A program made the translations under genes and the position numbers. Under the pieces are notes generated by a model. The model had not been told where the DNA came from and did no database searches. It saw only the letters and a program-made list of their open reading frames with translations. From Cryptomeria japonica (taxonomy: Eukaryota; Streptophyta; Pinopsida; Cupressales; Cupressaceae), in contig NC_081414.1 of assembly GCF_030272615.1 (NCBI RefSeq), forward strand, positions 528,097,137-528,161,136: a stretch of 64,000 nt of DNA. The letters run 5' to 3'. This document shows positions 23,570 to 35,358 of this stretch, piece after piece (the stretch's first letter is position 1; every line of letters starts with the position of its first letter).

Positions 23570-24960
23570 AGAAGAGTTAAAAGATTTCAGCAATATCTTC
23601 CTAGAAAAGAAGATCAACTTTGCATGGACATACTCTGATATGTCAGGTCTAGATCCTGATCTTATCATGCACCATCTTTCTATTACACCAGGAGTTAAAC
23701 CGGTCAAGCAAAAACTCCACAAGATGCACCCTCATGTGGCACTGCTAGTCAAAGTTGAGCTAGAAAAAATGTTAAAAGTTGGATTTATCAGAGCAATAGA
23801 CTATGCATAATGGATTTCAAACATAGTACCTATATCAAAGGTAGACAAATCTATTAGGGTTTGCACAAACTTCAGGGATCTCAATAAAGCATGTTCAAAA
23901 GATGATTTTCCATTGCCTAACATTGATATGACAGTGGATATGACTACTGGATATGAGATGTACTCACTAATGGATGGATTATCCGGTTATAATCAAATCA
24001 AAATAGCTCCTAGAGATCAGGAAAAGACAGCTTTCACCTATGCATGGGGAACCTTCTGTTGGAACGTAATGGCATTTGGGCTAAAGAATGCATGAGCAAC
24101 TTACCAAAGAGCATTAACTACTATCTTTCATGATATGATGCATAACAATATGGAAGATTATGTTGATGACACTTTAGTGAAGACTATGAAGAGGTCCACA
24201 CATATTCAAGAGCTAGGCCTTATACCAGATAGAATGGAAAAATTCAAGCTCCAGATAAATCCTAAAAAGTGTGCATTCGAAGTGACATCTAGTAAACTAC
24301 TTGGTTATATCATTTCAAAGAAAGGAATTAAGGTTGATCCTGAGAAGGTCCAAGCTATAATAGAAATGCCACCTCTAAAGAATATCAGTCAAATGAGAAG
24401 TCTACAAGGACGTCTCTAGTCAATCGGGCACTTTATTTCTCAGCTAGCAGATAAGGCTCAACCTTTCATGAAAGTATTAAGGAAAGGAGTAACATACAAT
24501 GGGGATCAAGAATGTGAACAACACCTTCATAAAATCAAAGAATACTTGTCTAATCCACCAATATTGATGCCGCCAATTCAAGGTAAACCATTGATCTTAT
24601 ACATATCAGCTACTAATTCATCATTGAGGGCACTTCTGGCACAATAGGATGAAAATAAAAAAGGGAGAGTTATATATTACATCAACAGAACATTGGTGTC
24701 TTATGAAATGAACTATACTAAAATAGAAAAAGCATGCTTGGCATTAGTCTTTGCATCACAAAAATTGATACAATACATGTTAGCACATTCCATCAAGCTA
24801 GTAGCTAGGATTGATCCGCTCAAATATCTTCTCAACAAAGCAACACTTACAGGAAAATTTGGCTAAATGGGTCATGGTTCTTACAGAGTTTGATATTGAA
24901 TATGTGGAATGAAAAGCCATCAAAGGATAGGTAATTGCAGATCAACTTGTTGATGCTCCA
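23570..24960 (+). pseudogene. A reverse transcriptase and first RNase H
   Basis: The N-terminal RT motif INFAWTYSDMSGLDPDLIMH is at 23618, then VCTNFRDLNKACSKDDFPLP near 23860, LSGYNQIKIAPRDQEKTAF near 23980 and the catalytic YVDD at 24159-24170. The Ty3-type RNase H lies at about 24590-24900, with its first Asp replaced (LYISATNSSLRALL). In-frame stops near 23808, 24094, 24419 and 24646 make it inactive. Confidence 0.85.
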
Positions 24961-24978
24961 CTTCAAGACACTCAACTG

Positions 24979-26767
24979 TTGCATATAGAATTTCCAGATG
25001 AATCAATAATGCACCTTACTCAACAATCATGGAAGATGTTCTTTGATGGGTCTTTCACTCAACATGGTTCCGATGTTGGAATACTTTTTATTACTCCTCA
25101 AAAGTATTCAATCTTGAAGGCTTATAAGATTATTTTCCTTTGCACAAACAACATTGCAGAGTATGAAGCTTTGGTAAACGAGATCAACCTGGCTATTGAA
25201 TGGAAGGTTCTGGAATTACACATCTATGGATATTCTCAGCTAATCATCAATCAAATCAATGATACATATCAGACTCAAGATGAGAAACTGATGCCTTATA
25301 AGAAAAATGGTGGATGATCTCAAGAAATATTTTACTTTTGTGTCATTCCAGCAGATTCTTAGATCCGCAAATAGAGCAGCAGATGCTATGGCCACCTTGG
25401 CATCTATACCAGAGTTACAAGAATCTAACTTTTGCTTTGAATTCCTGGTGGAAGAGTTACATTACCCTACTTATGATTCTCCTGAGTCCCAGATGGTCTG
25501 TTCTATTATTAGACATGACTCATCTCGGTACAGCCATATTTACTCTTATCTACAAGACCAAATTATCCCAGAAAATCTTACCCGTAATGAGAAAAGGAAC
25601 TTAATCTGAAATGCTTCACAGTACGTCATCATCGCTAATGACCTATTTAGGCGAGGTTTAGATAGTACTTTTCTTAGGTGTCTAGAAACTGAAGAGTCCC
25701 AACATGCATTATCGGAAGTCCATGAAGGTATTTGTGGATCTCATTCGAATGGTCTTACTTTTGCTCAAAAACTACTAAGGGCTAGCTACTACTAGCCAAA
25801 CATGGAGAAAGATGCTATAAAACTTGTCAGAAGTGTCAGCTACATGGGAATCTCATACATGCTCCAGCAAGGGATCTCATACCCTTCATTACACATTGGC
25901 CTTTTCAATAATGAGCCTTTGATCTCATTGGTCAAATATATCCTGCATCATCCAATGGACATAAGTTTATCATAACTATCACTGAGTACTTCACTAAGTG
26001 GGTAGAAGTGGTTCCACTCATCAAAGAAACTGGTAAACAAGTAGCTTTGTTCATCCTTAACTATATCATCTGCAAGTATGAAATACCTTCATCCATTATG
26101 ATTGACAATGGAGAACAATTCAAGATAAAGATCTAGATGAGCTCTGTGAGAAATTCAAAATCAAACAGAACTGATCATCTGTATATTACCCTCAAGGAAA
26201 TGGACAAGCTGGAGCATCTAACAAAAATCTATTGACTGTCTTACACAGAACAGTGAACAAATCTGGGAGGGATTGGCATCTGCAACTCAATCCCGCACTA
26301 TGGGCTTATAGAACAAGTATTAGAACACCTACTAGGGCTACACCTTTTTCTTTGGTGTATGGATCCGAAGAAGTATTACCTATTGAGGTGGAAATACCAT
26401 CTTTGAGAGTTTCTTTGCAAGGTCTTGTTACTAATGAAGACTACAGAATATCTAGATTGCAAGAACTTGAGTTTCTGGATGAACATTGGCAAGTGGTGTT
26501 TGATCATCTGAAAGTGTATCAAAAGATAGTGTCTAAAGGATATAACAAGAAGGTTCTACAAAGAGAATTTTAGGTTGGTGACCTTGTCCTGAGAGAAAAT
26601 CCTAAAAATCAACAGTTTCGAGACAACAAAGGGAAGTTTGAACCCAACTGGCTGGGTCCCTACATCGTTACTACAGTCTTTGGGTCTGGTGCCTAACAGC
26701 TCTCAACATCGGAAGGAGAACAGCTCCGTGAACCGATTAACACCATCCACTTGAAAAATTTCTTCAC
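24979..26767 (+). pseudogene. A second RNase H (aRNH) and integrase
   Basis: 24979-25430 encodes a second, plant/archaeal-type RNase H (MFFDGSFTQHGSDVGI, then NNIAEYEALVNEI, then RSANRAADAMATLAS), diagnostic of the Tat lineage. Integrase follows: zinc-finger remains near 25700, core with FDLIGQIYPASSNGHKFI near 25916, MIDNGEQF near 26098 and YYPQGNGQAGASNKNLL near 26182, where the third catalytic Glu falls on an altered residue. The conserved tail LNPALWAYRTSIRTPTRATP is at 26285 and the C-terminal NWLGPYIV motif near 26650. Stops and frame changes are frequent. Confidence 0.85.
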
Positions 26768-28270
26768 TTAGTATTCTCTGCTCCAGCAACCTATACAGCA
26801 GAAAAATGTCCTGAAAAAAAATCTAAAAATCATAAAAAGTCCTGAAAAGAAAAAAAATCTAAAAATCATAAAAAGTCCTAAAAAATAAATAAATAAAAAA
26901 TTCCCAAGTAGGTGAAAACCTGGAAAACAAGCGCCTCTTGTACTCAAATGCTCCATCTATCAATGCAACATTGGCATTCCCGCTTTCATGCATCTTTGCT
27001 TTCACTTGTACTTATATTTTAGTCGCTTTTGTGACATTCTGGTTCTTTTAGAACCCTCACGGCTTGAAACTGATCAATGTCCTAGTCTTAGGGTAATTGA
27101 ATGAGAATTTTATGTGTCCTAAGCAGTATCAACCAAGTCATCATTATGTCAGTGATACCCGATCATCCAATCTGATTCAGTCACCTGTCTCCTAACTACT
27201 AAAGAGTTTTGTCACTGAGTACACAAGAAAAACAACATTACTGAAAACAATCACTAAACAATTTGAGATATGCATGAAATTTTATTTGTATTGTCTTTTA
27301 TATTGGTTTTCGATTATTATTCCCTTTGAATAACTCGAGGAAGTCTATCTTGACTAAGAGGAGCAAGGATTGGGGGTATAATATTTTCTTTTTTTTTTGC
27401 TTGTAGGAATGATTCTAATGATCTAGAAACATCTAATCAGCTGGGTGTCTGTGATAAGAGCCTTCACATCAAGGTTAAATCACCACATGTACCTCGACTC
27501 TACTTATTTGTATGCTACTAGGAGGTTGGCATCATTTCTTTGTCTATTTTGAGGTAATTTCTTTAAATGTGCAATCTGGGTCCATGCGTAATCTGTCCAA
27601 GGATATGAACGAAAAAAGGGTCATTGCAGACAAGATAATTAATATTGCACATGAAAAGGAAGGAACTCTATTCTCCCTGCTATGTTTGTAAACGCTCAGT
27701 GATGAAACTTAAGCATTCCAAATCCAGTGACTAAGTTTAGTTTGCATTCATTCTGCATTTTCTGCATTTCAAGTGATTTATGCATGATAACAATGATCTC
27801 TTTATCTTCTGAATGAGAGTTTGAAGTATCATCATTTCTAAGCTAAGTGGTCTCTTTTAATCTTTTCTCCGATCGAGTACTTGTGTATTGAGATGTTAGC
27901 TACATACATAAGCATTTTATATAGATCCATACATTTCATTATAGACATTCAATTGCATTCATCATTATTCACTTTCATCATTTATTTGCATATGAAAAGA
28001 ATCAAAAAATAAACATTCATATTCATTTGCATTACATACATCCATATTGAACATATATGCATACATATAGAACAAAGCATATAGAAGAAAGCATCTCATA
28101 AACCAATCGACATAAGTACAATGAAATCAAATCAAGATCTCGTATATATAATCATCAATATCTCAGAGTACAAGTGATATAATTGTCATATACAATCTCC
28201 CATCGGAGCAAGAATCGTATGGGCTACAAAAAAATGGGGTATCTAATAAAATCTAAGAGCTACAAAAAAT
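26768..28270 (+). other. Non-coding spacer between A pol and the antisense gene
   Basis: Begins with two copies of an A-rich unit with ATCTAAAAATCATAAAAAGT (26806-26890), then GGTGAAAACCTGGAAAACAAGCGCC, a motif often seen after pol in Tat-lineage elements (from memory). Nothing coding was seen in the rest. Confidence 0.55.
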
Positions 28271-30146
28271 CTATCTCTCTGCCTCTCCCTCATCACCAGG
28301 TGGTGGAGGAGGTGGAGCCTACTGACCGGCATCATGTCTCAGTGCCTGAGCTCCCTTAGATCGTGCCATGTAGTGAGAGTAGGGGACAACCTACTGCGCT
28401 ATAGGAACTGCTACGCTATAAGCCACAACGTAATAAGCCGCTTGACTGGTCTGATGCAAAACCTCCTGTTGAAGAGAGTCTCACTCTTCCCTCATCTCAG
28501 CGAGCTGACGATAATGCTCAGCTCTGACCTTAGCTAACTGAAGATCTCTCTCTGCTCTAATGCCAATTGTCAGTCTCACTTTGCAAGCTATGTCTGAGCT
28601 GTTGTCAACTATGACTACAGACCTGCTAATCATGCTCTCATCAATCATGTTGCATCAGCTACCCCCTGCTCCCTCGCAGGCTCCTTGCCTTCATCTCCGC
28701 CTCCAGCTCCATCCTTCTCATCCCTCCTCTATCGTACTTGTCTAGGAGCTACTCGCTCCTCCTCTCCTCCACCCTTCATTGTCCTAACATCACTCATCCT
28801 CACACCAATAGCTCCTAGGGATCTGCCCTCTCCTCTCTGCTTCTATCTCCCCCTAGTTGGTACCCTACTGCTGCTCGCACTAGAATCACCACCTACCTAC
28901 CTAAGAGCCTCTATTCTCCATCCCTGTCCTTGGCTCTCTCCCTGTGCCTGTGTAGGGGCATCATCCTCAATCTCCTCTATGAGAGGCACCTGCTCCGTCG
29001 GATCTGTAAATCTAGGGAATGGATGCTACTGGAACCAATCCCTGTACTGGGGCAATACCCCGCATCTATGATGGCATCCAAGTAATCCCACCTAAGTCGA
29101 TGTAACCCTGTCATCTCCTACATGCTCAATGTGTATGATAACCTAGGGGCCCATCCTCATCTCTCCTCATCTGCATAACGAGCGTACGTAGTAAACTCTT
29201 GTGAAATCCCCTGAGGCCTACCATATTGCCTCATAACCCGAGATACAACAAATCGCTCAATGACTGTCATGGATCTGCCCATAAAAGGATGAGTCATGAA
29301 CATATCTCTCTGTACATCTCTCCAGTCGTCCCAAATCTCTAGACCCCTATACGGTCTCCATACAACAATTATCGGGTCATCTAGCTGTCATCTCTGGTAC
29401 TCTGTCTTGCCCAAATGGGGCTGAGTAATGTATCCAGAATATCTATAAACAATCAGCTGTTGTGGATCTCTGGCGTCATCTACTATAGGTTTGCAAACTG
29501 CGATATGCTCCCAGGCCCATATCTGTAAAATAAATACCCTTGCAGCCATGCTCTTCCCCTCTCTGTATACAATCTCATGCATCTCATGATACATATGGGC
29601 TAAAACAAACTAACCCCATCCTAATCTCTCAAGGTGATCCACAAGCCTCTGCAACATCCTAGCCCAACCGCATAAGAAACCATGTTGTCCCCTATCCAGT
29701 ATAACAAAGCAACCAATAAATCTTGTCAAGACACAAGCTAGTGGAAACTGCTCACTATACCTGGTCATCATATCATCCTAGCTGATAGATCGCGTAAAGA
29801 TGTCCTCATCGTGAAATACCTATCTCAAAGCTAGTAATCTAGGACGTTGTGCATAATCGTAATCAACCTTATCCCCAGTGAATGGAATCCTAAGAATCCT
29901 GTAAACATCCTCGGGAGTGATGGTCATCTCCCCAATTGGTAAATGGAACGTGTTATGCTCAGAGTGAAATCTCTCCACAAGTGTTGTGAGCATCTCGTGA
30001 TTCACACGGATGTCAGGCATGTCTAAAAGGTGAGTAAATCTACACAAATCAATATGTGCCTTATCCACATCGGATAACTCACGCACTAGTCTCATAGTCA
30101 AAGGATAGACGCATCGGAAAAGAACATGTGTAAATCGAACATGCAA
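28271..30146 (-). pseudogene. Antisense plant-mobile-domain (PMD) gene of element A
   Basis: Read on the minus strand, the domain begins near 30060 with RVNHEMLTTLVERFHSE, then PIGEMTITPEDVYRILRIPF near 29920. Later segments are LAHMYHEMHEIVYREGKSMA near 29580, IWAWEHIAVCKPI near 29510, GYITQPHLGKTEY near 29410, and VIERFVVSRVMRQYGRPQGI near 29240. A long low-complexity and coiled tail ends in a proline run and stop at 28271. This is the plant mobile (aminotransferase-like) domain found in host genes, MULEs and antisense ORFs of Tat elements. Stops near 29820 and 29388 and frame changes disable it. The first ATG used is 30146; the original start may lie slightly upstream. Confidence 0.8.
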
Positions 30147-30400
30147 GAAGCAAACAACAGAGCATCGGAAAGTCCTTCAAATTATCTATAAGACAACTTA
30201 AACAACACGCAAATCCAAATACATTAATTGCAAAATCAAATTTTCATGTTTGAACCTTAAAAAATGCTCTGTTTTTCATACAACATTTCACAGTGTAGGC
30301 AGAAACTCATACAAGTCATGAATAGCTATAAGACGACAAAAGACTCTAATATGACACAAAACATGCATTCACACAAAAAAATGGTCTATCAAGCAAACTT

Positions 30401-30510
30401 TCGTACGACACAAGGGGATGTCTAGCATGACAAAACTAATGGCCTGAAATGATAAAACACTAAAGACAGATTGTCGTACGAGACAGAATGTCGTCTCGCA
30501 TGACAAATAA
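30401..30510 (-). repeat. Inverted copy of the 22-bp-period motif array
   Basis: On the minus strand GTCGTACGA and GTCATGC-type cores recur; the plus-strand GACA/GATA mark lies at 30407, 30429, 30451, 30482 and 30502. Steps are 22, 22, 31 and 20 bp, like the array in the A leader but in opposite orientation. Confidence 0.6.
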
Positions 30511-30750
30511 AAAATGACCAACTTTTAAACGCCATAAAAAGAAAAAATTCAACAAAAAAAGTCAAAATTGATGAAATGAAAGGGCTAAAAATTAGACTCT
30601 TACCGCTAGCTCGTAGTTCTGAGGTCGATTATGATGTCTCTGGCACTCAAATCGGTGCTCCTAGATCAGAATGACCATTTTTCTTCGCAAAAGGCTTTTT
30701 GAATTTTCAAACTTGGGAGGTTAAAATGAATTGAAAATGACACTTGGACC

Positions 30751-30759
30751 CCTTATATA
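30751..30759 (-). promoter_or_regulatory. TATA box upstream of the antisense gene
   Basis: The minus strand reads GGCTATATAAGGGG, a textbook plant TATA box, about 600 bp upstream of the PMD start and with the right orientation. Confidence 0.6.
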
Positions 30760-31139
30760 GCCAAAACCCTAATTTTTTAACTTTCTATGATAGACATGAA
30801 AATTGTACCCTTAACTAATTTATTCATCTTGATTCCATTTTCGGGATCGAAATCGAAATCCGAGATCATTCTCCTAGTAAATTTCAATACAATTTGGACC
30901 ACTTACCACTTTTCATCAAATGCTCATTATTTCTTCAACTTCGCGCTCATTCTAATGAATCAACGTTGAATCTCAATTTATTCTACAAATCAACTTTGCG
31001 CTCAATTTCACATCAATCATCGCTAAATCTTCACATACTCCTCTGAATCACTTTTCGCGCTCAAATCATTATCATCACCAACAATTGCCTAAAATCATGA
31101 ACCCTCGCTATCTTTCGATTTTTCTCCCGAGGGGGCATA

Positions 31140-31850
31140 CTCATGACCTCACATCTTCGAAGTCAAGAATTTTTTCAAATCTTCATCAAAAGTTGAGCAA
31201 AAATCTTTTCAACTAAAGAAAATCAAACAAATTCTTATTGCTAAGTGGCATCTTAGCTTCATCACTTCATATCAAGTTGAGATCTCTCGATCATCTGAAT
31301 CGAATCAATCGCTAGGGGCATATCAGTTTCATCGATTCAAATCAAGTTGATATTTATCTTCATCTCAATCAATCTCTTAATGTTAATCAGTTTCATCACT
31401 TTTCATCAAGTTGATTATTCATTTAAACTCAATCAAAAGTTTAAAGAGTATCTTTGATCACACGCTCAATCTAAGCAGGTCTAAGCAGGTGTTCAGTTTC
31501 ATTGCATCAAATCAAGCTTGATAGTTTATCTTCGCTCATCATGTCTTGATCCATCAAGTTCAAGATTGAATTTATCTTCGCTCACTACGTCTAGTTTAAT
31601 CAAGTTCTAGATCAGTGAGATCTACTTCTTGATCAATCAAGTTCAAGTTCAGTATCTTTGCTCTTCATCGGTCCTAGTTCAATCAAGTTTGGGATTGGTA
31701 TCGCTTTAATCAACTTTGTTCAGCTTCATTGCTTCAAATCAAGCTAAACACCTCGCTCTTCATCTAGTTTGTGATCAATCAAGTTCAGAATTGGTATCTG
31801 CTAAACACGTCAACATATTCTTTGAACCAACGCGCTACTCGCACATTAAT
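31140..31850 (+). repeat. Degenerate repeats next to the A 3' LTR
   Basis: ATCAAGTT with CTTCGCTC or TTTCATC neighbours recurs irregularly (31271, 31341, 31405, 31553, 31599, 31636 and later). It ends in AAAGAGGGG (31853-31861), the probable polypurine tract. The 3' untranslated region of Tat elements is known to grow such repeats. Confidence 0.6.
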
Positions 31851-31860
31851 TCAAAGAGGG

Positions 31861-33011
31861 GCAAATATCCTAAAAATGGTCACCTAAACCATTAGCCCCT
31901 AATCTCGAAAACATCACCAAGGTCCTAACCAAAGGCAATTAAATCAACTTCGAGCACACAATTAATTAATTATTCAATCATCAAATGTCACATGGCAAGT
32001 GAATTATTCTATTTTAATTAAATATTTAATTAATTAATTAAATCATTCCAAGAAAATTATTTTGATCAATTATCCTATTTAATTTATTAAATATCCTAGC
32101 ATATTTAATTAATTAATAAATTTGCCATTTAATCATAAAAAAGGAATTAATTTATTACAAAAGAGGAATTAATCACAAAGCAAGAGTTAAATTGAAAATA
32201 AAATAAAAGAATTGAATTGAGAGAGAAATCAAACTTGAGATATTATTTCTTTCTTCTAAATTGAGAACTTGAAATGAGAAAAACAATTAAATGAATTTAA
32301 TCATTCTCTAAAATTGGAACTCAAAGCTTTTGAGAAAAGAAGTTCAGTTGCATTGAAAGGACTCTTTTCTTGAATAAATCAAAGAATTACCTATTTTTAT
32401 CTCAAGTGCATGGAATTAATTGAATTATATCTCTAATGCAAACTCAAACTTATAATCTGAATGCATTTCAATTAAAATATAATTGGAATCTATCTCAAGG
32501 TTAACTGAATCTGATTTCTCAATTATTTCAGTTATCCTAAATTGTGCTTTTTCTTGATCTCTCTTGTGATTCTCTATAAATTCAGCCTTCATCTCTCATT
32601 CAAAACACCTTGAAGATTTATTGTTATTATACAGTTTTTGCTCTCGAGTCATTGAAGATTTTGTGCTTGCTTTTTGAGATTATTGCATCTTAGTTTAATT
32701 TCTTTTTGCATATTTCATGATTGCTTGAATTCATATAGCTTACTATTCATTCATCTAGCATAATATTGCATCCATTTAGCTTAATCTTGTGCTCATATAG
32801 ATTAAATCCTTCATCTTGGTGTAGTCTAGTCACTAGTATTGCTTATACAAATCTGAGAGCAATCTTATACTCACATCTTTTAGAAGGAAATTAGTCTATT
32901 TGTTATGGTTTTCATATTCATGCTTATATCTGTCTAACCATACATGTAATGACTTAATTGAAGTGTTGTGTCTTGCAGCTTACAGACTTATTCCACTTTT
33001 CACACACACTA
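31861..33011 (+). repeat. 3' LTR of element A
   Basis: Full-length match to 8161-9306. The terminal bases have decayed (ACTA at the end, altered first bases at the start); the start was placed by alignment. CTTCT follows at 33012. Confidence 0.88.
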
Positions 33012-33016
33012 CTTCT

Positions 33017-33560
33017 TATGTTCTTCTTCGGTCTTGGAATAAATAAAAAAATATCATCAATGAATATAAGGACAAAATCATCCAGGTAATCTCTAAAGAT
33101 ATTGTTCATAAGGTTCATGAATGATGTTGGGGCATTTGTTATACCGAAGGGTACTACTGTGAACTTGTAATGTCCATACCGAGTTTGAAATGTTGTCTTA
33201 GGAATATCTTCTTCCTTAATCCTCAACTGGTGGTAACCTGATCTAAGGTTGATCTTAGAGAATATGATAGCACCCTTCATCTAATCAAATATCTCATCTA
33301 TACTAGGCAAAGGATACATGTTCTTAATGGTCACCTTGTTCAACATTCTGTAATCAATACATAATCTCAAGATTCCATCATTCTTCTTCACGAAGATTAC
33401 TGGAGCACCCCACGGAGATACACTTGGTCTTATCAAACCCTGCTTAAGCAGATCCTGTAATTGAGCCTTGAGCTCATACAGTTATGTGGTAATCATTCTA
33501 TAAGGATCCTTGGATTGTGGCTCGGTTCCAGGTAAAAGTTCAATAGAGAAGTCAAATTTG
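33017..33560 (-). pseudogene. G reverse transcriptase, N-terminal and palm part
   Basis: Minus strand: ELPPKIKFDFSIELLPGTEP near 33550, then [10 protein letters not shown] near 33350, [11 protein letters not shown] before a stop near 33282, [18 protein letters not shown] near 33250, [15 protein letters not shown] near 33140 and the catalytic FIDD near 33060. It stops at 33017 where element A enters; the continuation is at 8155. Confidence 0.85.
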
Positions 33561-34153
33561 ATCTTAGGTGGTAACTCTGTAAGGTCTTTCGGAAAAACAT
33601 CTAAGAACTCTCTGAGAAATGGATAATCCTTAGGACTCTTCTTGGCATTATCCAAGTCACATACAAGTATAGAAAAAATGGAACATCCCTTTCTTTTTGC
33701 TTTCTTGATTTGCATAGCTGAGATGTGTCTCAATTCAAGAGGCTTTTGAGACCCATGAATCTCAACCGGAGTCCCATAATCATCTAAGCAACTAACAAAT
33801 TTGTCCTCATAGTTTACTACAGCTTTATGCTCAGTTAACCAATTAATACCTAAGATCACATCATATGATCCTAGTGGTGCTACATATAGATTAACCTGAA
33901 TTTGGAATTTAGGAAGCTCTAAATCACTGCAAAATAGACATGACTCTACCCTCTTCTCTACTCGATTCCCATACTGAACCATCCATGTATGTGATATATA
34001 ACAAAGTCTAATAGGTAGTTTAGAAACTACTTTAGGATCAATACAGAATTTAGTAGCTCTTGTATCTATCAAAATAGAAATTGATTGGCCAAAAAGCTTA
34101 CCCGTGATCTGGATAGGTGAGGCTTGAAAGTGTTCCTGACAGTTGCCAACCAT
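33482..34153 (-). pseudogene. G protease region
   Basis: An open frame of 223 codons containing the retropepsin region. The active site reads LIDTRATKF, where DTGA is normal, so the essential Gly is lost; GSYDVILGINWL is the second signature. It runs into the start of RT. Confidence 0.8.
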
Positions 34154-35270
34154 TGCATGAATCTGATGTTGCGATGCTCCTTGTTGATTTCCTCCTCTCT
34201 AAGTTGTGGAACATTGTGGGCAATTGGTAGCATAATGATTTCCCCCACAATTATAACATCCATCTCTAGGCCATGGGCGTCCACCTGACCTGTTCCTGTC
34301 AAAGTTCTACCTGGTATTGGAATTAGAGAAGTTGGTGTTATTAATCACTTTCTTTTTTCCAACCTAATTTACTCCTCCTTTTTCCTGAGAATTAGCTCCT
34401 CTTTTCATATTCCTTATCCATCGACTGTAATTGCCCTTCTGATGATCATTTTTTTGGAAATTCGTGTTCCCAAAACCTGGTTTAGTATTCACATTCTTCC
34501 AAAAATTTGCTAACTGTTGCAACTTTTGTTCTTTTTTTCTGTTCTTGTTTAGTAGCTTTCTCAAAAACTTCATACATAGTCAATGGATTATGAATATCCA
34601 CTTCAGCTCCACTGTGAGTCCTCAAGCCTAAGATGAACTTCTGAATGTGGAATCGTTCATCTATCTAGTACTGTGGTACATACTTTAGGAGATTGGTGAA
34701 TTTCTCACAGTATTGTGTAACGGTCATACCACCCTATGTCAAATTCTAGAACTCTGTCATCTTCCTATCGAAGAAAAGATGAGGAAGTCACCTCTTCCTA
34801 AAAGACTGCAGAAATAGTTCCCAGGTGATATCACCAGGCTATGACATCTTCTCATATTTTTCAATATCCCACCATGTCATAGCTTCTCCAGTAAGCTGAT
34901 AAGCAGCCCATACTACTTTAGTTTCATTTGGCGTGTTATGAAGCTCAAAATATTTCTCCATTTCAATTACCCAAGCTTCAACACCATCACTGATGGTCTT
35001 ACCATCGAACTTGGGCAAGGCTATCCTTTTCCAATCTTTTTTTAGCTCCCCTTCAATCCTAGCTCGATGATCTGGTTGTCCCTCACCCCTTGGAATTTCA
35101 ACTCTAGGTTGCTCATCCTGTCAAGGCTGTTCATTTAGAATCTCACCAACCCTTCGAACTTCCTGTTCAATTCCATCCATTCTAGAACCCTGTTGATTCA
35201 AAATATTGAGATTCTAATCAAATCTATCATTCTCGTTACTTGACCCAGCTCTAGTGTTTCTAGAACCCAT
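34154..35270 (-). pseudogene. G gag
   Basis: The probable ATG is at 35270 (MGSRNTRAGSSNENDRF). A retrotransposon Gag domain is spread over several frames at about 35000-34550, and the CCHC knuckle CYNCGGNHYATNC lies at 34258-34220. Stops and frameshifts are present throughout. Confidence 0.75.
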
Positions 35271-35346
35271 TGCAAATCAATAATTTTTGGATCAAGGAAT
35301 GTTTCTTTAGCATAATGGTCATAGGCCCTAGTATTATAAACCTAAA

Positions 35347-35358
35347 GCTTTGATACAA
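35347..35358 (-). other. Primer-binding-like site of element G
   Basis: The minus strand reads TTGTATCAAAGC, 10 of 12 bases like the initiator-Met site TGGTATCAGAGC, 77 bp upstream of the gag ATG. Confidence 0.5.

Larger units (their letters stand above)
8161..33011 (+). mobile_element. Element A: Tat-lineage Ty3/gypsy retrotransposon, 24.9 kb with an insertion
   Basis: Two LTRs of about 1.15 kb (8161-9306 and 31861-33011) flank a primer-binding site, a 2.2 kb leader, gag, protease, RT, two RNase H domains, integrase, an antisense gene and a repeat-rich 3' region. The duplication CTTCT is at 8156-8160 and 33012-33016, and joining the flanks restores the G reverse transcriptase frame. Element B (7.5 kb) lies in its gag, so A itself is about 17.4 kb. 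The second (aRNH) RNase H, the primer-binding sequence and the antisense gene are hallmarks of the Tat lineage. The LTRs differ by roughly 2-3 percent, yet the coding region has many stops. Confidence 0.9.
1692..35358 (-). mobile_element. Element G: decayed chromovirus (Ty3/gypsy), split by two later insertions
   Basis: Pieces of one minus-strand Ty3/gypsy polyprotein lie in correct order when read right to left: gag start at 35270, CCHC knuckle near 34240, protease near 34050, reverse transcriptase to 33017, then the RT thumb, RNase H and start of integrase at 8155-6889, and the rest of integrase plus chromodomain at 2816-1951. The gaps are filled by element A (8161-33011, flanked by CTTCT) and element H (2817-6889). 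Removing A restores the RT frame. A primer-binding-like site sits at 35347-35358. Stops, frameshifts and lost catalytic residues show it is dead. LTRs were not resolved. Confidence 0.85.

Noticed and set aside
28334-29071. Plus-strand open frames opposite the antisense gene
   Set aside because: They are reverse-phase shadows of the PMD gene tail, rich in Leu/Pro/Ser from its repeats.
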